DNA of 64,000 bases. Source: Acidobacteriota bacterium (lineage in GTDB: Bacteria; Acidobacteriota; Terriglobia; Terriglobales; Acidobacteriaceae). The stretch covers positions 1 to 64,000 of the forward strand of contig JAJXWA010000001.1 of NCBI GenBank assembly GCA_021781795.1, in the 5' to 3' direction. The position numbers and the translations under genes are program-made. The notes under the pieces are model-generated. The model made no database searches. It was not told where the DNA came from and saw only the letters and a program-made list of their open reading frames with translations. Shown piece after piece: positions 19,111 to 27,213 of this stretch (position 1 is the stretch's first letter; every line of letters begins with the position of its first letter).

Positions 19111-19386
19111 GGAAGCATTGAGGATTTGCGAAACTCTTTTCCACTTCGGATCTCAACGCCCTAAAACCTATCGTGAGCTTGACAGTGAATGCAGACGGAG
19201 AACCGCAAGCGTGAATCTCGTCAGGTAAGCGAATCCCACTGTGGATGTAACGGTCCCGGCGATCGTGCGCGACTTCCATTTCAAGCAGGCATGCTCGATG
19301 GCGAAGCCCTTCCGATGGACTTGAACCTGACTATCCAGTTTCAGGTTTCTCGCAAATAGCCGATCGGATTGCAAGTCGATCACTCG
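19111..19386 (-). other. Intergenic stretch between aminopeptidase and HAD genes
   Basis: About 276 bases, or 397 with the adjacent terminator. A minus-strand frame of 111 codons crosses it, but it contains the terminator hairpin and resembles no family, so I treat it as non-coding. I see no convincing promoter for the HAD gene. Confidence 0.5.
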
Positions 19387-19440
19387 AAAAAAGCAGACTC
19401 CCTCGTCTGGCCGTGCACGTCCGCCATGATGAGGGAGTCT
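19387..19440 (-). terminator. Rho-independent terminator of the aminopeptidase gene
   Basis: Reading on the minus strand, AGACTCCCTC pairs with GAGGGAGTCT across a 26-base loop and is followed by GCTTTTTT. It lies about 70 bases after the aminopeptidase stop codon. The A-side begins with the AAAAAGCAGA string shared by two other hairpins in the window. Confidence 0.75.
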
Positions 19441-19507
19441 CATATTGCTCGTGACCCGATTGTTTTGATGCCTAGTTGAACTCCGCGTCGAGGCATCCGG
19501 CATTGGT

Positions 19508-22123
19508 TCAAATGCCGAGTTGTCCCGCCAGCCAGGATTTCAACTGCGGCTCCTGTAATGAGCGAAGCTCGATGCAGCTATTGATTCGTTCCACTGCGTG
19601 CTTGACGCCCTGATCGGCCGATGCGACGGGATGCGCAGCGAAGAACGACCGCACCTGCCTGCTCGAGTCTTCTGTGCAGAAGCTGCCAGTGGATTCCACG
19701 AGAATATTGCCGAGTTCGGGAGTGAGCAGACTGTGAATCTTGTCCCAGTTGGACTGGACAAATTGCCACGCTCTGTCGCGCCGCTCGCCGCCCATAAACA
19801 TCGATATGGCAATCTGAATTGCGGCGTCCTGATTGCGGACCTTTCCGGATACAGCGTACTCGAGCGAGCGCTGTTCGAGTGCAGGGTTATCGAATTGAGC
19901 GAGAAGGCGCAGCGCGCCGATTTGAATCTCTGGGTTGGTCGATGTTTCGTAAACCTTCTGCAACTTATCGAAGAGCGCTTCGTCGCCATTGCGGGCTGCA
20001 ATGCCCAGAGCCGTCTGAGCCAATGTGGCATCAACCGATGTTGGATCGGCGATGTACTTTTCGCTGATTTCGCGAGCCTGCGCAAGCACTCCGGGGTCTT
20101 TGCCGAGTTCGCCGAGAATGGCAAACAAGTGCGCGCGCAGTTCACGGGTATTCGCAGAATCATCTGCTGCGGGAGCGGGAAGCTTCGCATACTCAGGCTC
20201 AAACGTCTTGCGAATCCATGCCGCGAGACCGTCCTTTTCTGTTTGCGTAGAGGCAATGCGCTCGTAGACCGCATCGAGGGAGCCGAAGCTTTGATTGATG
20301 ACGGCAGCATTCGGATCTGCCTTCGCCGCCGCCGCAAGGTTCAGATAGTCACCCACGGAGGCAGTATTGGCACGCACCTGAGCCCACTCATCGCCAAGCA
20401 GGCTGATTCGTTCCGTTGGCGTCAGGCCAGTTTCGACATGAGACACGATCTTTGCGTAAGCATCCGCCGGAACCTTGCTGCGGTAATACCCCTTGCCGCC
20501 GGCGTTGGTGAAGAAAAGCGTGCTGGACGGTGTTTTGAGCGATGAAGCATCCGGCGTGATTACGTCGCACGCAGGGGTGGCCGTATCAGATTTGAAACAG
20601 ACCGGAATGGTCCATTTCTGTTCCGGAGTGGATTGAATGCTCGGGCTGATGAAAAAGCGCCGCTGTGAGACCGACACATGGCCGTTCGATGGCTGGCCGA
20701 ATGTGAGCAGCGGTACACCTGGCTGCGAGATCAATGAGTCCATGATCTTGTCCACAGGCTTGTGGCTCGTCGCAGTTTGCGCATTCCAAAAGTCCTCGGC
20801 GGTGGCGTTGCCGTAGAGGTGCGCGGAAAGATACGCGTGTACGCCTTTGCGGAAGGTCTCTTCGCCCAGGTAGTTTTCCACCATCAGGAGGACGTCGCTC
20901 GCCTTGCCGTAGGAGATGCCATCGAACATCTGCTCGATTTCCTCACGCGTGTCTGCCTTGGCGCGAATGGTGCGAGTCGTGGGCTGCGCGTCGAGGTTGA
21001 GCGTGTTGTCCATCTCTGCTGCTACGTCCTGATCGATATTCCATTCCGGATGCATGGCTGCGACCGGCTTGTTCTCCATCCACGTAGCGAACCCTTCATT
21101 GAGCCAGACATTGTTCCACCACTGCATAGTCACGAGATCGCCAAACCACTGGTGCGCCATTTCGTGCGCAATGACCTCGGCTACTTCCTTTTTGGAGCCA
21201 ATGGAGGCTGTATTTGGATCGATGAGCAGCGCAGTTTCGCGATAGGTGATGGCGCCGAAGTTTTCCATCGCACCGGCTTCAAAGTCGGGCAGCCCGATCA
21301 GGTCGAGCTTCTTCAGAGGGTAGGGAATGCCAAAGTAGTTGTTGTAGTAGTGCAGCACATACTTGGCGACATCTAGGCCATAGGGTGTGAGTGCAACCTT
21401 GTCCGGCGTGGCGCAGACGCGAATGGCCACGCCATCCTGCTCGCCTGCGGTGCACTGGAAATCACCCACAAGGAACGCCACTAGGTAGGTGGACATCTTA
21501 GGCGTCGTCAGGAACCGGAGGGTGTGCTTGTCTGCGCCGGGGCCAGCGACATCGCTGACGATGGGGCCGTTGGAGATGGCGGTGTCACCCTTATCAACGA
21601 CGAGGGTCACGTCAAAGGTTGCCTTGAAGGCTGGTTCATCGAAGGATGGAAAGGCGCGGCGTGCGTCGGTGGATTCGAACTGCGTCACGGCATAATTGCG
21701 GCGAGCGGTCTTCGAAAGATAAAAGCCGCGCAGCTTGTCATTGAGGATGCCGGTGTAGTGAATCTGTATGATGGCTTTTCCGGCCGGAATCTCCTGAGGA
21801 ACGCTCAGCGTGACCTGCTCCTTGGCCGGGTCAAAAGAGACGGATGCGGGTTGCTCCTTCCCTTCCGCTTCAATGCTTGCTGACTGAATCTGAATGTCGG
21901 CGCAGTCCAGCGTGATGGCATGGACCGGAACACTGGCGCGTACATCAATCATTTCGGATCCGCCGAAGGTCGCCGTCTTCAGATCTGGAGTGAGAGTCAG
22001 CGCATAATGTTCCGGGGTCACATCCTTTGGCAGACGTTCCGCGGAAGCAGAGCTAACCGTCAAGCAAACGAGTGCGATTGCAGACAACATCCACAGGGTG
22101 TTGCATCTTTGCATGATTCTCAT
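19508..22123 (-). CDS. Exported M1-family aminopeptidase
   Basis: An 871-residue zinc metallopeptidase. A Sec signal peptide occupies residues 1-28 (ending SSASA). The aminopeptidase N signature GAMEN is at 284-288 and the zinc motif HEMAH at 320-324, with the third ligand Glu in WLNEGFATW about 19 residues later, so the active site is intact. The C-terminal half is the helical ERAP1-like domain. It removes N-terminal residues from peptides, here in the periplasm or outside. The start is ATG 22123 with GAGG five bases upstream; 98 upstream in-frame codons are Arg-rich and lack family similarity. A terminator follows the gene. It lies 230 bases after lspA on the same strand and may be transcribed separately. 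Confidence 0.95.
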   Translation of the reverse strand: MRIMQRCNTLWMLSAIALVCLTVSSASAERLPKDVTPEHYALTLTPDLKTATFGGSEMIDVRASVPVHAITLDCADIQIQSASIEAEGKEQPASVSFDPAKEQVTLSVPQEIPAGKAIIQIHYTGILNDKLRGFYLSKTARRNYAVTQFESTDARRAFPSFDEPAFKATFDVTLVVDKGDTAISNGPIVSDVAGPGADKHTLRFLTTPKMSTYLVAFLVGDFQCTAGEQDGVAIRVCATPDKVALTPYGLDVAKYVLHYYNNYFGIPYPLKKLDLIGLPDFEAGAMENFGAITYRETALLIDPNTASIGSKKEVAEVIAHEMAHQWFGDLVTMQWWNNVWLNEGFATWMENKPVAAMHPEWNIDQDVAAEMDNTLNLDAQPTTRTIRAKADTREEIEQMFDGISYGKASDVLLMVENYLGEETFRKGVHAYLSAHLYGNATAEDFWNAQTATSHKPVDKIMDSLISQPGVPLLTFGQPSNGHVSVSQRRFFISPSIQSTPEQKWTIPVCFKSDTATPACDVITPDASSLKTPSSTLFFTNAGGKGYYRSKVPADAYAKIVSHVETGLTPTERISLLGDEWAQVRANTASVGDYLNLAAAAKADPNAAVINQSFGSLDAVYERIASTQTEKDGLAAWIRKTFEPEYAKLPAPAADDSANTRELRAHLFAILGELGKDPGVLAQAREISEKYIADPTSVDATLAQTALGIAARNGDEALFDKLQKVYETSTNPEIQIGALRLLAQFDNPALEQRSLEYAVSGKVRNQDAAIQIAISMFMGGERRDRAWQFVQSNWDKIHSLLTPELGNILVESTGSFCTEDSSRQVRSFFAAHPVASADQGVKHAVERINSCIELRSLQEPQLKSWLAGQLGI

Positions 22124-22353
22124 CTCATCCTCAATTGGCGCATGCGCGACAGTGCTTCTGGCGCGCTTGTTGGTGTTGATTGAATGCCCTCGATGCCTGT
22201 ACCGGGCATGTACAAACTTGACTGTGCAATTGTAGGCGAACGATCGCCATTTGTGGATACGCAGAACATGTGCATTGGGTTCAGTCAAAAAATGGCAACC
22301 CATAGTCGTGGCGTGACATTGGCGCAGGCGGACATCTAAGATTGGCCCGCGCC

Positions 22354-22869
22354 TTAGTCGCTCTCGTCTTCGCCTTCGGACTCCCCATGCAGCATGGTGC
22401 CGAGGATGAGTAAGCATGCGCCGACGACAATCGCGCTATCTGCAACATTGAAATCCGGCCAGATGTAGTGAACGATGCGGACTTCAATAAAGTCGATCAC
22501 CGAGCCGTAAAGGACGCGATCGTGCAGATTGCCCAATGCTCCGCCGAAGATGAGAGCCAGCGCAATGGTGGCGAGGGAGAACTGGCTGCCCAGGCGGATC
22601 ATGCCAATCAACACAGCGATGGATGCAACCAGAGTGAAGGCAATTAGCGCCCATCGGACGGCATGAGGAGAGCTTGAATCGGCAAAAAGAGAGAACGCGG
22701 CTCCTTCATTGGTCCAGTGGGTGATGCGCAGGATCCCGGGAATGACGGGAATGGCTCCGCCAATGCGGATGTGGACGTCCACCCATACCTTCGTGGCGTG
22801 ATCCAGGACCACGACGAGAGTGGAGATGAGCAGTAGCCATGGAAGGCGCCGCGGCGGCTCATGCCTCAT
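22354..22869 (-). CDS. lspA: Lipoprotein signal peptidase (signal peptidase II)
   Basis: A 171-residue inner-membrane aspartyl protease that cleaves prolipoprotein signal peptides after lipidation. Four hydrophobic segments are visible. The catalytic aspartates are D117 in GNLHDR (usually GNLIDR) and D144 in FNVADSAI. The start codon overlaps the ileS stop as ATGA, so the two are translationally coupled; ileS-lspA is a widespread arrangement. The C-terminus is acidic (ESEGEDESD), slightly longer than usual. Pal, encoded at 55-56 kb, is one expected substrate. Confidence 0.97.
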   Translation of the reverse strand: MRHEPPRRLPWLLLISTLVVVLDHATKVWVDVHIRIGGAIPVIPGILRITHWTNEGAAFSLFADSSSPHAVRWALIAFTLVASIAVLIGMIRLGSQFSLATIALALIFGGALGNLHDRVLYGSVIDFIEVRIVHYIWPDFNVADSAIVVGACLLILGTMLHGESEGEDESD

Positions 22870-25787
22870 TGTGCAGCCTCCTGCCTGGGCGGATCGACTC
22901 CCATGGTCTTGAGCGACTCGCTGCAGCGGGTGCAGACGTTCTGCCAGATGCCGTAGTCGGATGTGTCGTTCGTATAGCGCCAGCAGCGATTACATTTGGC
23001 GCCATTTGCAGCGAACGCGACGGCTTTGGTTGGTGCCTCCGTCCCATCGTCATTCACTCCACGCGACGGGAGAATCTCCACAACAGAAACGTTCAAGAAT
23101 TCGGCGAGCGAATCCATCGAATACGAATCCAGCAGCGATGCGTCCGATGGAGTTGCATGGATCACGACTCTTGCGTCAAGGCCTTTCCCGATTTTGCCCT
23201 GCTTACGTTCGAGTTCGATCGCGCTAAACACTTCATCCCGGATCGTAAAGAGTTGTTTCCATTTCTCCAGAACAGGAGCAGGATTCTCCGAATAGAGTGA
23301 CTCAGGTTTTGGAAACCCCGCGAGATGCACGCTCGTCTCGCGGCCTTCTACGGCAGGCAGGTATTCCCACACTTCGTCCGCCGTGAAGCTGAGAATGGGC
23401 GCAACCAGGCGAACCAGCGCTTCTGTAATCTGCCAGAGCGCGGTCTGCGCAGAGCGCCTAGCCTGGCTGGTGGGCGCAAAGGTATACATGCGGTCTTTGA
23501 GCGCATCGAGGTAGAAGGCGCTGAGGTCGACGATGGCGAACTCATTGACGGCCTGATAGACGCGATGGAACTCAAAGGCCTCGTACCATGCGAGAATTTT
23601 CTCCGTCAGTTCGCGTGTGCGGGCAAGCATGTAGCGATCGAGTGGAAGCAGATCGGCTTCCGGCACGCGGTCGCGCGCCGGGTCGAATCCATGCAGGTTG
23701 CCCAGCAGAAAGCGGAAGGTGTTTCGGAGCTTGCGGTAGAGTTCCGCACAGCGCGCCATCAAGTTCTCGCTGGCGGCCATGTCTTCACGGAAGTCGACCG
23801 ACGCGACCCAGAGCCGCACAATCTCGCCGCCCATGCGGTTGGCGATATCCACCGGGTCTACTCCGTTACCGAGTGATTTCGACATGGCGCGGCCCTGTTC
23901 ATCAAGGGTCCAGCCAGCCGTTGCCACATGTGAGTATGGCGCGCAGCCACGCAGAGCGACCGACGTGAGTAAAGACGAATGGAACCAGCCGCGATGCTGA
24001 TCGCCGCCTTCAAGGTAGAGGCAGGCGACACTTCGGTCGCGCTGAAACGCGCGATACGGGGCCTGGAGTTCGCGGTCCGACTCGCACACGGCAAACCAAC
24101 TCGTGCCGGAATCGAACCAGACGTCAAGGATGTCGGTCTCTTTGCGGAACTCCTTGCCGCCGCAGTGCGCGCACGTCGCACCCGAGGGCAGAAGCGCGGC
24201 CGTTTCGGTGGTGTGCCATGCATCGGCGCCTTCGCGCTCAAAGAGATCGATAATCTTCCGGTTCAGACCCGGATCAAGGATGGGCTTGTTGCAGCTGTCG
24301 CAAAGAAAGACCGCGATCGGCACGCCCCAGATGCGCTGCCGGCTAATGCACCAGTCGGGCCGTGTGGCAATCATGTTGGTGATGCGCTCTTTGCCCCAGG
24401 CCGGATCCCACACGACCTTGTCGATTTCTTCTATCGTGAGCTGGCGGAATGTCGTCTCGGTGCCGTCTGCACGCTTCACCGGCGTCTCCAGCCCGATGAA
24501 CCACTGCTCGGTCGCGCGGAAGATCACCGGGTGGTGGCAGCGCCAGCAGTGTGGATAAGAGTGTTCCAGATCCTGCGTTGCCAGGAGCGCCCGGCGCTCT
24601 TCCAGCATAGCTATGATGATGGGATTCGCATCCCACACCTTCTTGCTTTCAAATGGCGGTGGAACAGCCAGCGACCATGCTGCAGGATCGACATGGATGC
24701 GGCCCGCTGCATCCACGCGGCAGGTTTGATCCAGGTTGTAGCGTTGGCCCGTATAGAAGTCGTCTGCGCCGTGCGAGGGGGCGGTGTGCACTGCACCTGT
24801 TCCTGTGTCCGCCGTGACGTAGGATGCCAGCACGCCGAGGATGCTGCGTTCGAGAAAGGGGTGCTGGAAGGTGGCATGCTCCAGCCTGCTGCCCTTGAAG
24901 CGAGCGAGTTCGGTTGTCGCGCCGAGCTTGCAGGAAGCTACCACCTGCGCCGCGAGCTCCGCAGCGACGATATACACCGGCCCGTCTTCCGTTGCCAACG
25001 CGACGTATTCAAAATCAGGATGGAACGCGACGGCCATCGACGCGGGCAGCGTCCACGGAGTCGTGGTCCAGATGATGGTGTACACCTCGCGTCCGGCCAG
25101 GCCCGCATCCAGGGAATCAGGCAGGGAAGTGAGCCGGTAGCGCACATAGACCGATGGGCTGGTGTGCATCTCGTATTCCACTTCGGCCTCGGCCAGGGCC
25201 GTGCGGTCGTGGATGCACCAGTAGACAGGTTTGAGCCCCCGGTAAACGAAGTTCTTCTCCAGGAAGCCGTAAAACGCCTCCAGCGTCCTCGCCTCATAAT
25301 CGCGGGACATTGTCTTGTAAGGGTCATCCCACCGGCCGAAACAGCCAATACGCTGAAACTGCGAGGTCTGCAGATCGACGTACTTTTGTGCGTAGGCCCG
25401 GCAGGCCTCAAGCACGGCGGGAGCCGGCATTTCGAGTTTTTTGCGGCCAAGGTGCTCGTCCACCTTAATTTCAATCGGAAGACCGTGGCAGTCGAAACCC
25501 GGCACGTAGGCTGCATCGAAGCCTGCCATTGTCTTGGACTTGACGACAAAATCCTTCAGTCCTTTGTTCAGCGCGTGACCCAAATGGATGGGGCCGTTGG
25601 CGTAGGGAGGGCCGTCGTGCAGCAGGTAGGCGGGGCGTCCCTTTCCGGCCTTGCGCAGCTCCTCGTACAGGCGCAGGGAGGCCCAACGAGCCAGCCGAAG
25701 TGGTTCATTCTGGGGCAGGTTTGCCTTCATCGGGAAGGCGGTTTGGGGCAAGGTTAAGGTCGCCTTCAACTCCGGCGCTGAGGACAT
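22866..25787 (-). CDS. ileS: Isoleucyl-tRNA synthetase
   Basis: A 973-residue class I aminoacyl-tRNA synthetase that charges tRNA-Ile and edits mischarged valine. The HIGH motif appears as HLGH at 68-71 (GPIHLGHALNK), and KMSKS as AMSKSLGN. The C-terminal zinc-finger cysteines are present (CNRCWRY, later CTRC), marking the bacterial type. The start ATG 25787 has AGGGAG five bases upstream; a TTG 11 codons earlier is less likely. It is the first gene of the ileS-lspA pair and is divergent from the TonB-like gene, with about 170 bases between. I did not find a T-box leader. A 592-codon frame on the opposite strand is a shadow. Confidence 0.98.
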   Translation of the reverse strand: MSSAPELKATLTLPQTAFPMKANLPQNEPLRLARWASLRLYEELRKAGKGRPAYLLHDGPPYANGPIHLGHALNKGLKDFVVKSKTMAGFDAAYVPGFDCHGLPIEIKVDEHLGRKKLEMPAPAVLEACRAYAQKYVDLQTSQFQRIGCFGRWDDPYKTMSRDYEARTLEAFYGFLEKNFVYRGLKPVYWCIHDRTALAEAEVEYEMHTSPSVYVRYRLTSLPDSLDAGLAGREVYTIIWTTTPWTLPASMAVAFHPDFEYVALATEDGPVYIVAAELAAQVVASCKLGATTELARFKGSRLEHATFQHPFLERSILGVLASYVTADTGTGAVHTAPSHGADDFYTGQRYNLDQTCRVDAAGRIHVDPAAWSLAVPPPFESKKVWDANPIIIAMLEERRALLATQDLEHSYPHCWRCHHPVIFRATEQWFIGLETPVKRADGTETTFRQLTIEEIDKVVWDPAWGKERITNMIATRPDWCISRQRIWGVPIAVFLCDSCNKPILDPGLNRKIIDLFEREGADAWHTTETAALLPSGATCAHCGGKEFRKETDILDVWFDSGTSWFAVCESDRELQAPYRAFQRDRSVACLYLEGGDQHRGWFHSSLLTSVALRGCAPYSHVATAGWTLDEQGRAMSKSLGNGVDPVDIANRMGGEIVRLWVASVDFREDMAASENLMARCAELYRKLRNTFRFLLGNLHGFDPARDRVPEADLLPLDRYMLARTRELTEKILAWYEAFEFHRVYQAVNEFAIVDLSAFYLDALKDRMYTFAPTSQARRSAQTALWQITEALVRLVAPILSFTADEVWEYLPAVEGRETSVHLAGFPKPESLYSENPAPVLEKWKQLFTIRDEVFSAIELERKQGKIGKGLDARVVIHATPSDASLLDSYSMDSLAEFLNVSVVEILPSRGVNDDGTEAPTKAVAFAANGAKCNRCWRYTNDTSDYGIWQNVCTRCSESLKTMGVDPPRQEAAQ

Positions 25788-25959
25788 CGTCACTCCCTGA
25801 TCTGGTGCTGAGTTGCTCAAAGGCTAGTGTAAATGGCGGGCAAGTTTTTCGGTAACTTCAACCCATCTGCAGCGTCTACTATTTACAGGAGCCTCATCCC
25901 CGGAAAAATATGAGACTCTGGATAGCAAAGGCTGCGAGGCAGACGAGCCGGAGACAAGG

Positions 25960-27066
25960 GTGGACGCTGTCAAGCATAATGGAGAGATGGACCTGCAAAA
26001 CGGCGATTCCCGCGTAGGGCAATCTGACGTTGCAGGGCCTGCTGCACATATGGCAAACGATCTTCTCATCCAGTCCGATTCTCAGACTGAAGCCGCAGTC
26101 GCGCTGTCGAGCGGTCACGAACTCGACGCTTTCCTGGGTAAGGCCTTCGAAGAGACCCCAATCTGGAAGACACTCTACGAGAACATCTGCGACGTCTTCT
26201 TTCCGCGCAAGCTGCCCCCGCTCCAACTGACATCGACTCCGATTCCCGTGCCGGACAGGTTGGCCGTGAAGCCGAACCCATGGGCCATCGGCATCTCCAC
26301 TGCGGTCAATCTTTCAATCCTCGCTGTTCTTCTCTTTTTTGTCGGGAAGAAGATTATTGAGGCTGTCAAGCCCCCTTTGACGGCGACAACGGTGGATGTC
26401 GGCACGTTTCAGTTGAAGGCGCCGAAGACCGGCTCGGCAGCCGGCGGCGGCGGTGGCGGCGGTTCGCACGACATCGTGAATCCGATTAAAGGCAAGCTGC
26501 CCAAGATCGAAGACAAGCCTATGACACCGCCGCAGGTTCCGGTGCTCGATAAACCGAAGATTCCGATTGAGTCTGCCATCGCCGTGCAGAAGAACATTAC
26601 TTTGCCCGATAATCCGACACTGCCCAACATCGGCGTGACCCAGTCGCCCAATGTGGCTTTGGCTTCCAACGGCCAGGGCGGGGGTGCCGGCATGGGGACA
26701 GGGTACGGTGGTGGTCTTGGCTCGGGCACTGGCAACGGATACGGGCCGGGGACAGGTGGCAACACCGGTGGTGGACTCTTCCGCATCGGCGGCGGCGTCT
26801 CCGCGCCGGTTCCCATCTATCAGCCTGAAGCAGAATTCAGCGATGAAGCGCGCCGGGCCAAGTATCAGGGCGTATGTATCGTTTCACTGATCGTCGATGC
26901 GCAGGGCAATCCACAGAATGTCCATGTCGTTCGGCCGCTCGGCATGGGACTTGATGAGAAGGCGCTTGAAGCGGTCCGGAAGTACAAGTTCAAGCCCGCG
27001 CTGAAGGATGGCAGGACACCGGTGCCCGTGATGATTTCCATTGAGGTGAACTTCAGGCTGTATTGA
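25960..27066 (+). CDS. TonB-family energy transducer with long cytoplasmic N-domain
   Basis: A 368-residue protein with a C-terminal TonB domain (about 280-368: SDEARRAKYQGVCIVSLIV and RKYKFKPALKDGRPV-like end) that should contact outer-membrane receptors. A single membrane helix lies at 108-128, after an unusually long N-terminal segment of about 107 residues, predicted cytoplasmic. A seven-glycine run and a Gly-rich linker (about 230-270) span the periplasm, with Pro/Lys-rich stretches. No exbB/exbD lies beside it. Start is GTG 25960, with GGAG six bases upstream; ATG 25987 is possible. It is divergent from ileS. It is a candidate partner for the two receptors at 4-11 kb. Confidence 0.85.
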   Translation: MDAVKHNGEMDLQNGDSRVGQSDVAGPAAHMANDLLIQSDSQTEAAVALSSGHELDAFLGKAFEETPIWKTLYENICDVFFPRKLPPLQLTSTPIPVPDRLAVKPNPWAIGISTAVNLSILAVLLFFVGKKIIEAVKPPLTATTVDVGTFQLKAPKTGSAAGGGGGGGSHDIVNPIKGKLPKIEDKPMTPPQVPVLDKPKIPIESAIAVQKNITLPDNPTLPNIGVTQSPNVALASNGQGGGAGMGTGYGGGLGSGTGNGYGPGTGGNTGGGLFRIGGGVSAPVPIYQPEAEFSDEARRAKYQGVCIVSLIVDAQGNPQNVHVVRPLGMGLDEKALEAVRKYKFKPALKDGRTPVPVMISIEVNFRLY

Positions 27067-27213
27067 TTGAGTCCGGAAGTCCAAATTGGGCGAGGCGCAG
27101 AGATTGCGCTTCGCCCTTTACTTTTTGCCGCTTCCTGCCTCAATCGATTTATCAGAGGGCAGTCGATGACTCCATGTGGTACTCTGCGGTGTTCCTTCAT
27201 GCGGAGGCAAATC

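Noticed and set aside
19168-19503. 111-codon minus-strand frame after the aminopeptidase gene
   Set aside because: It contains a terminator hairpin with a U-run, has no ribosome site and resembles nothing.
23979-25757. 592-codon open frame opposite ileS
   Set aside because: Same reason: it is a shadow of ileS codon usage, low in complexity and without ribosome site or known domain.
25788-25959. T-box leader for ileS
   Set aside because: The divergent gap is short and shows no T-box sequence or terminator-antiterminator pair.
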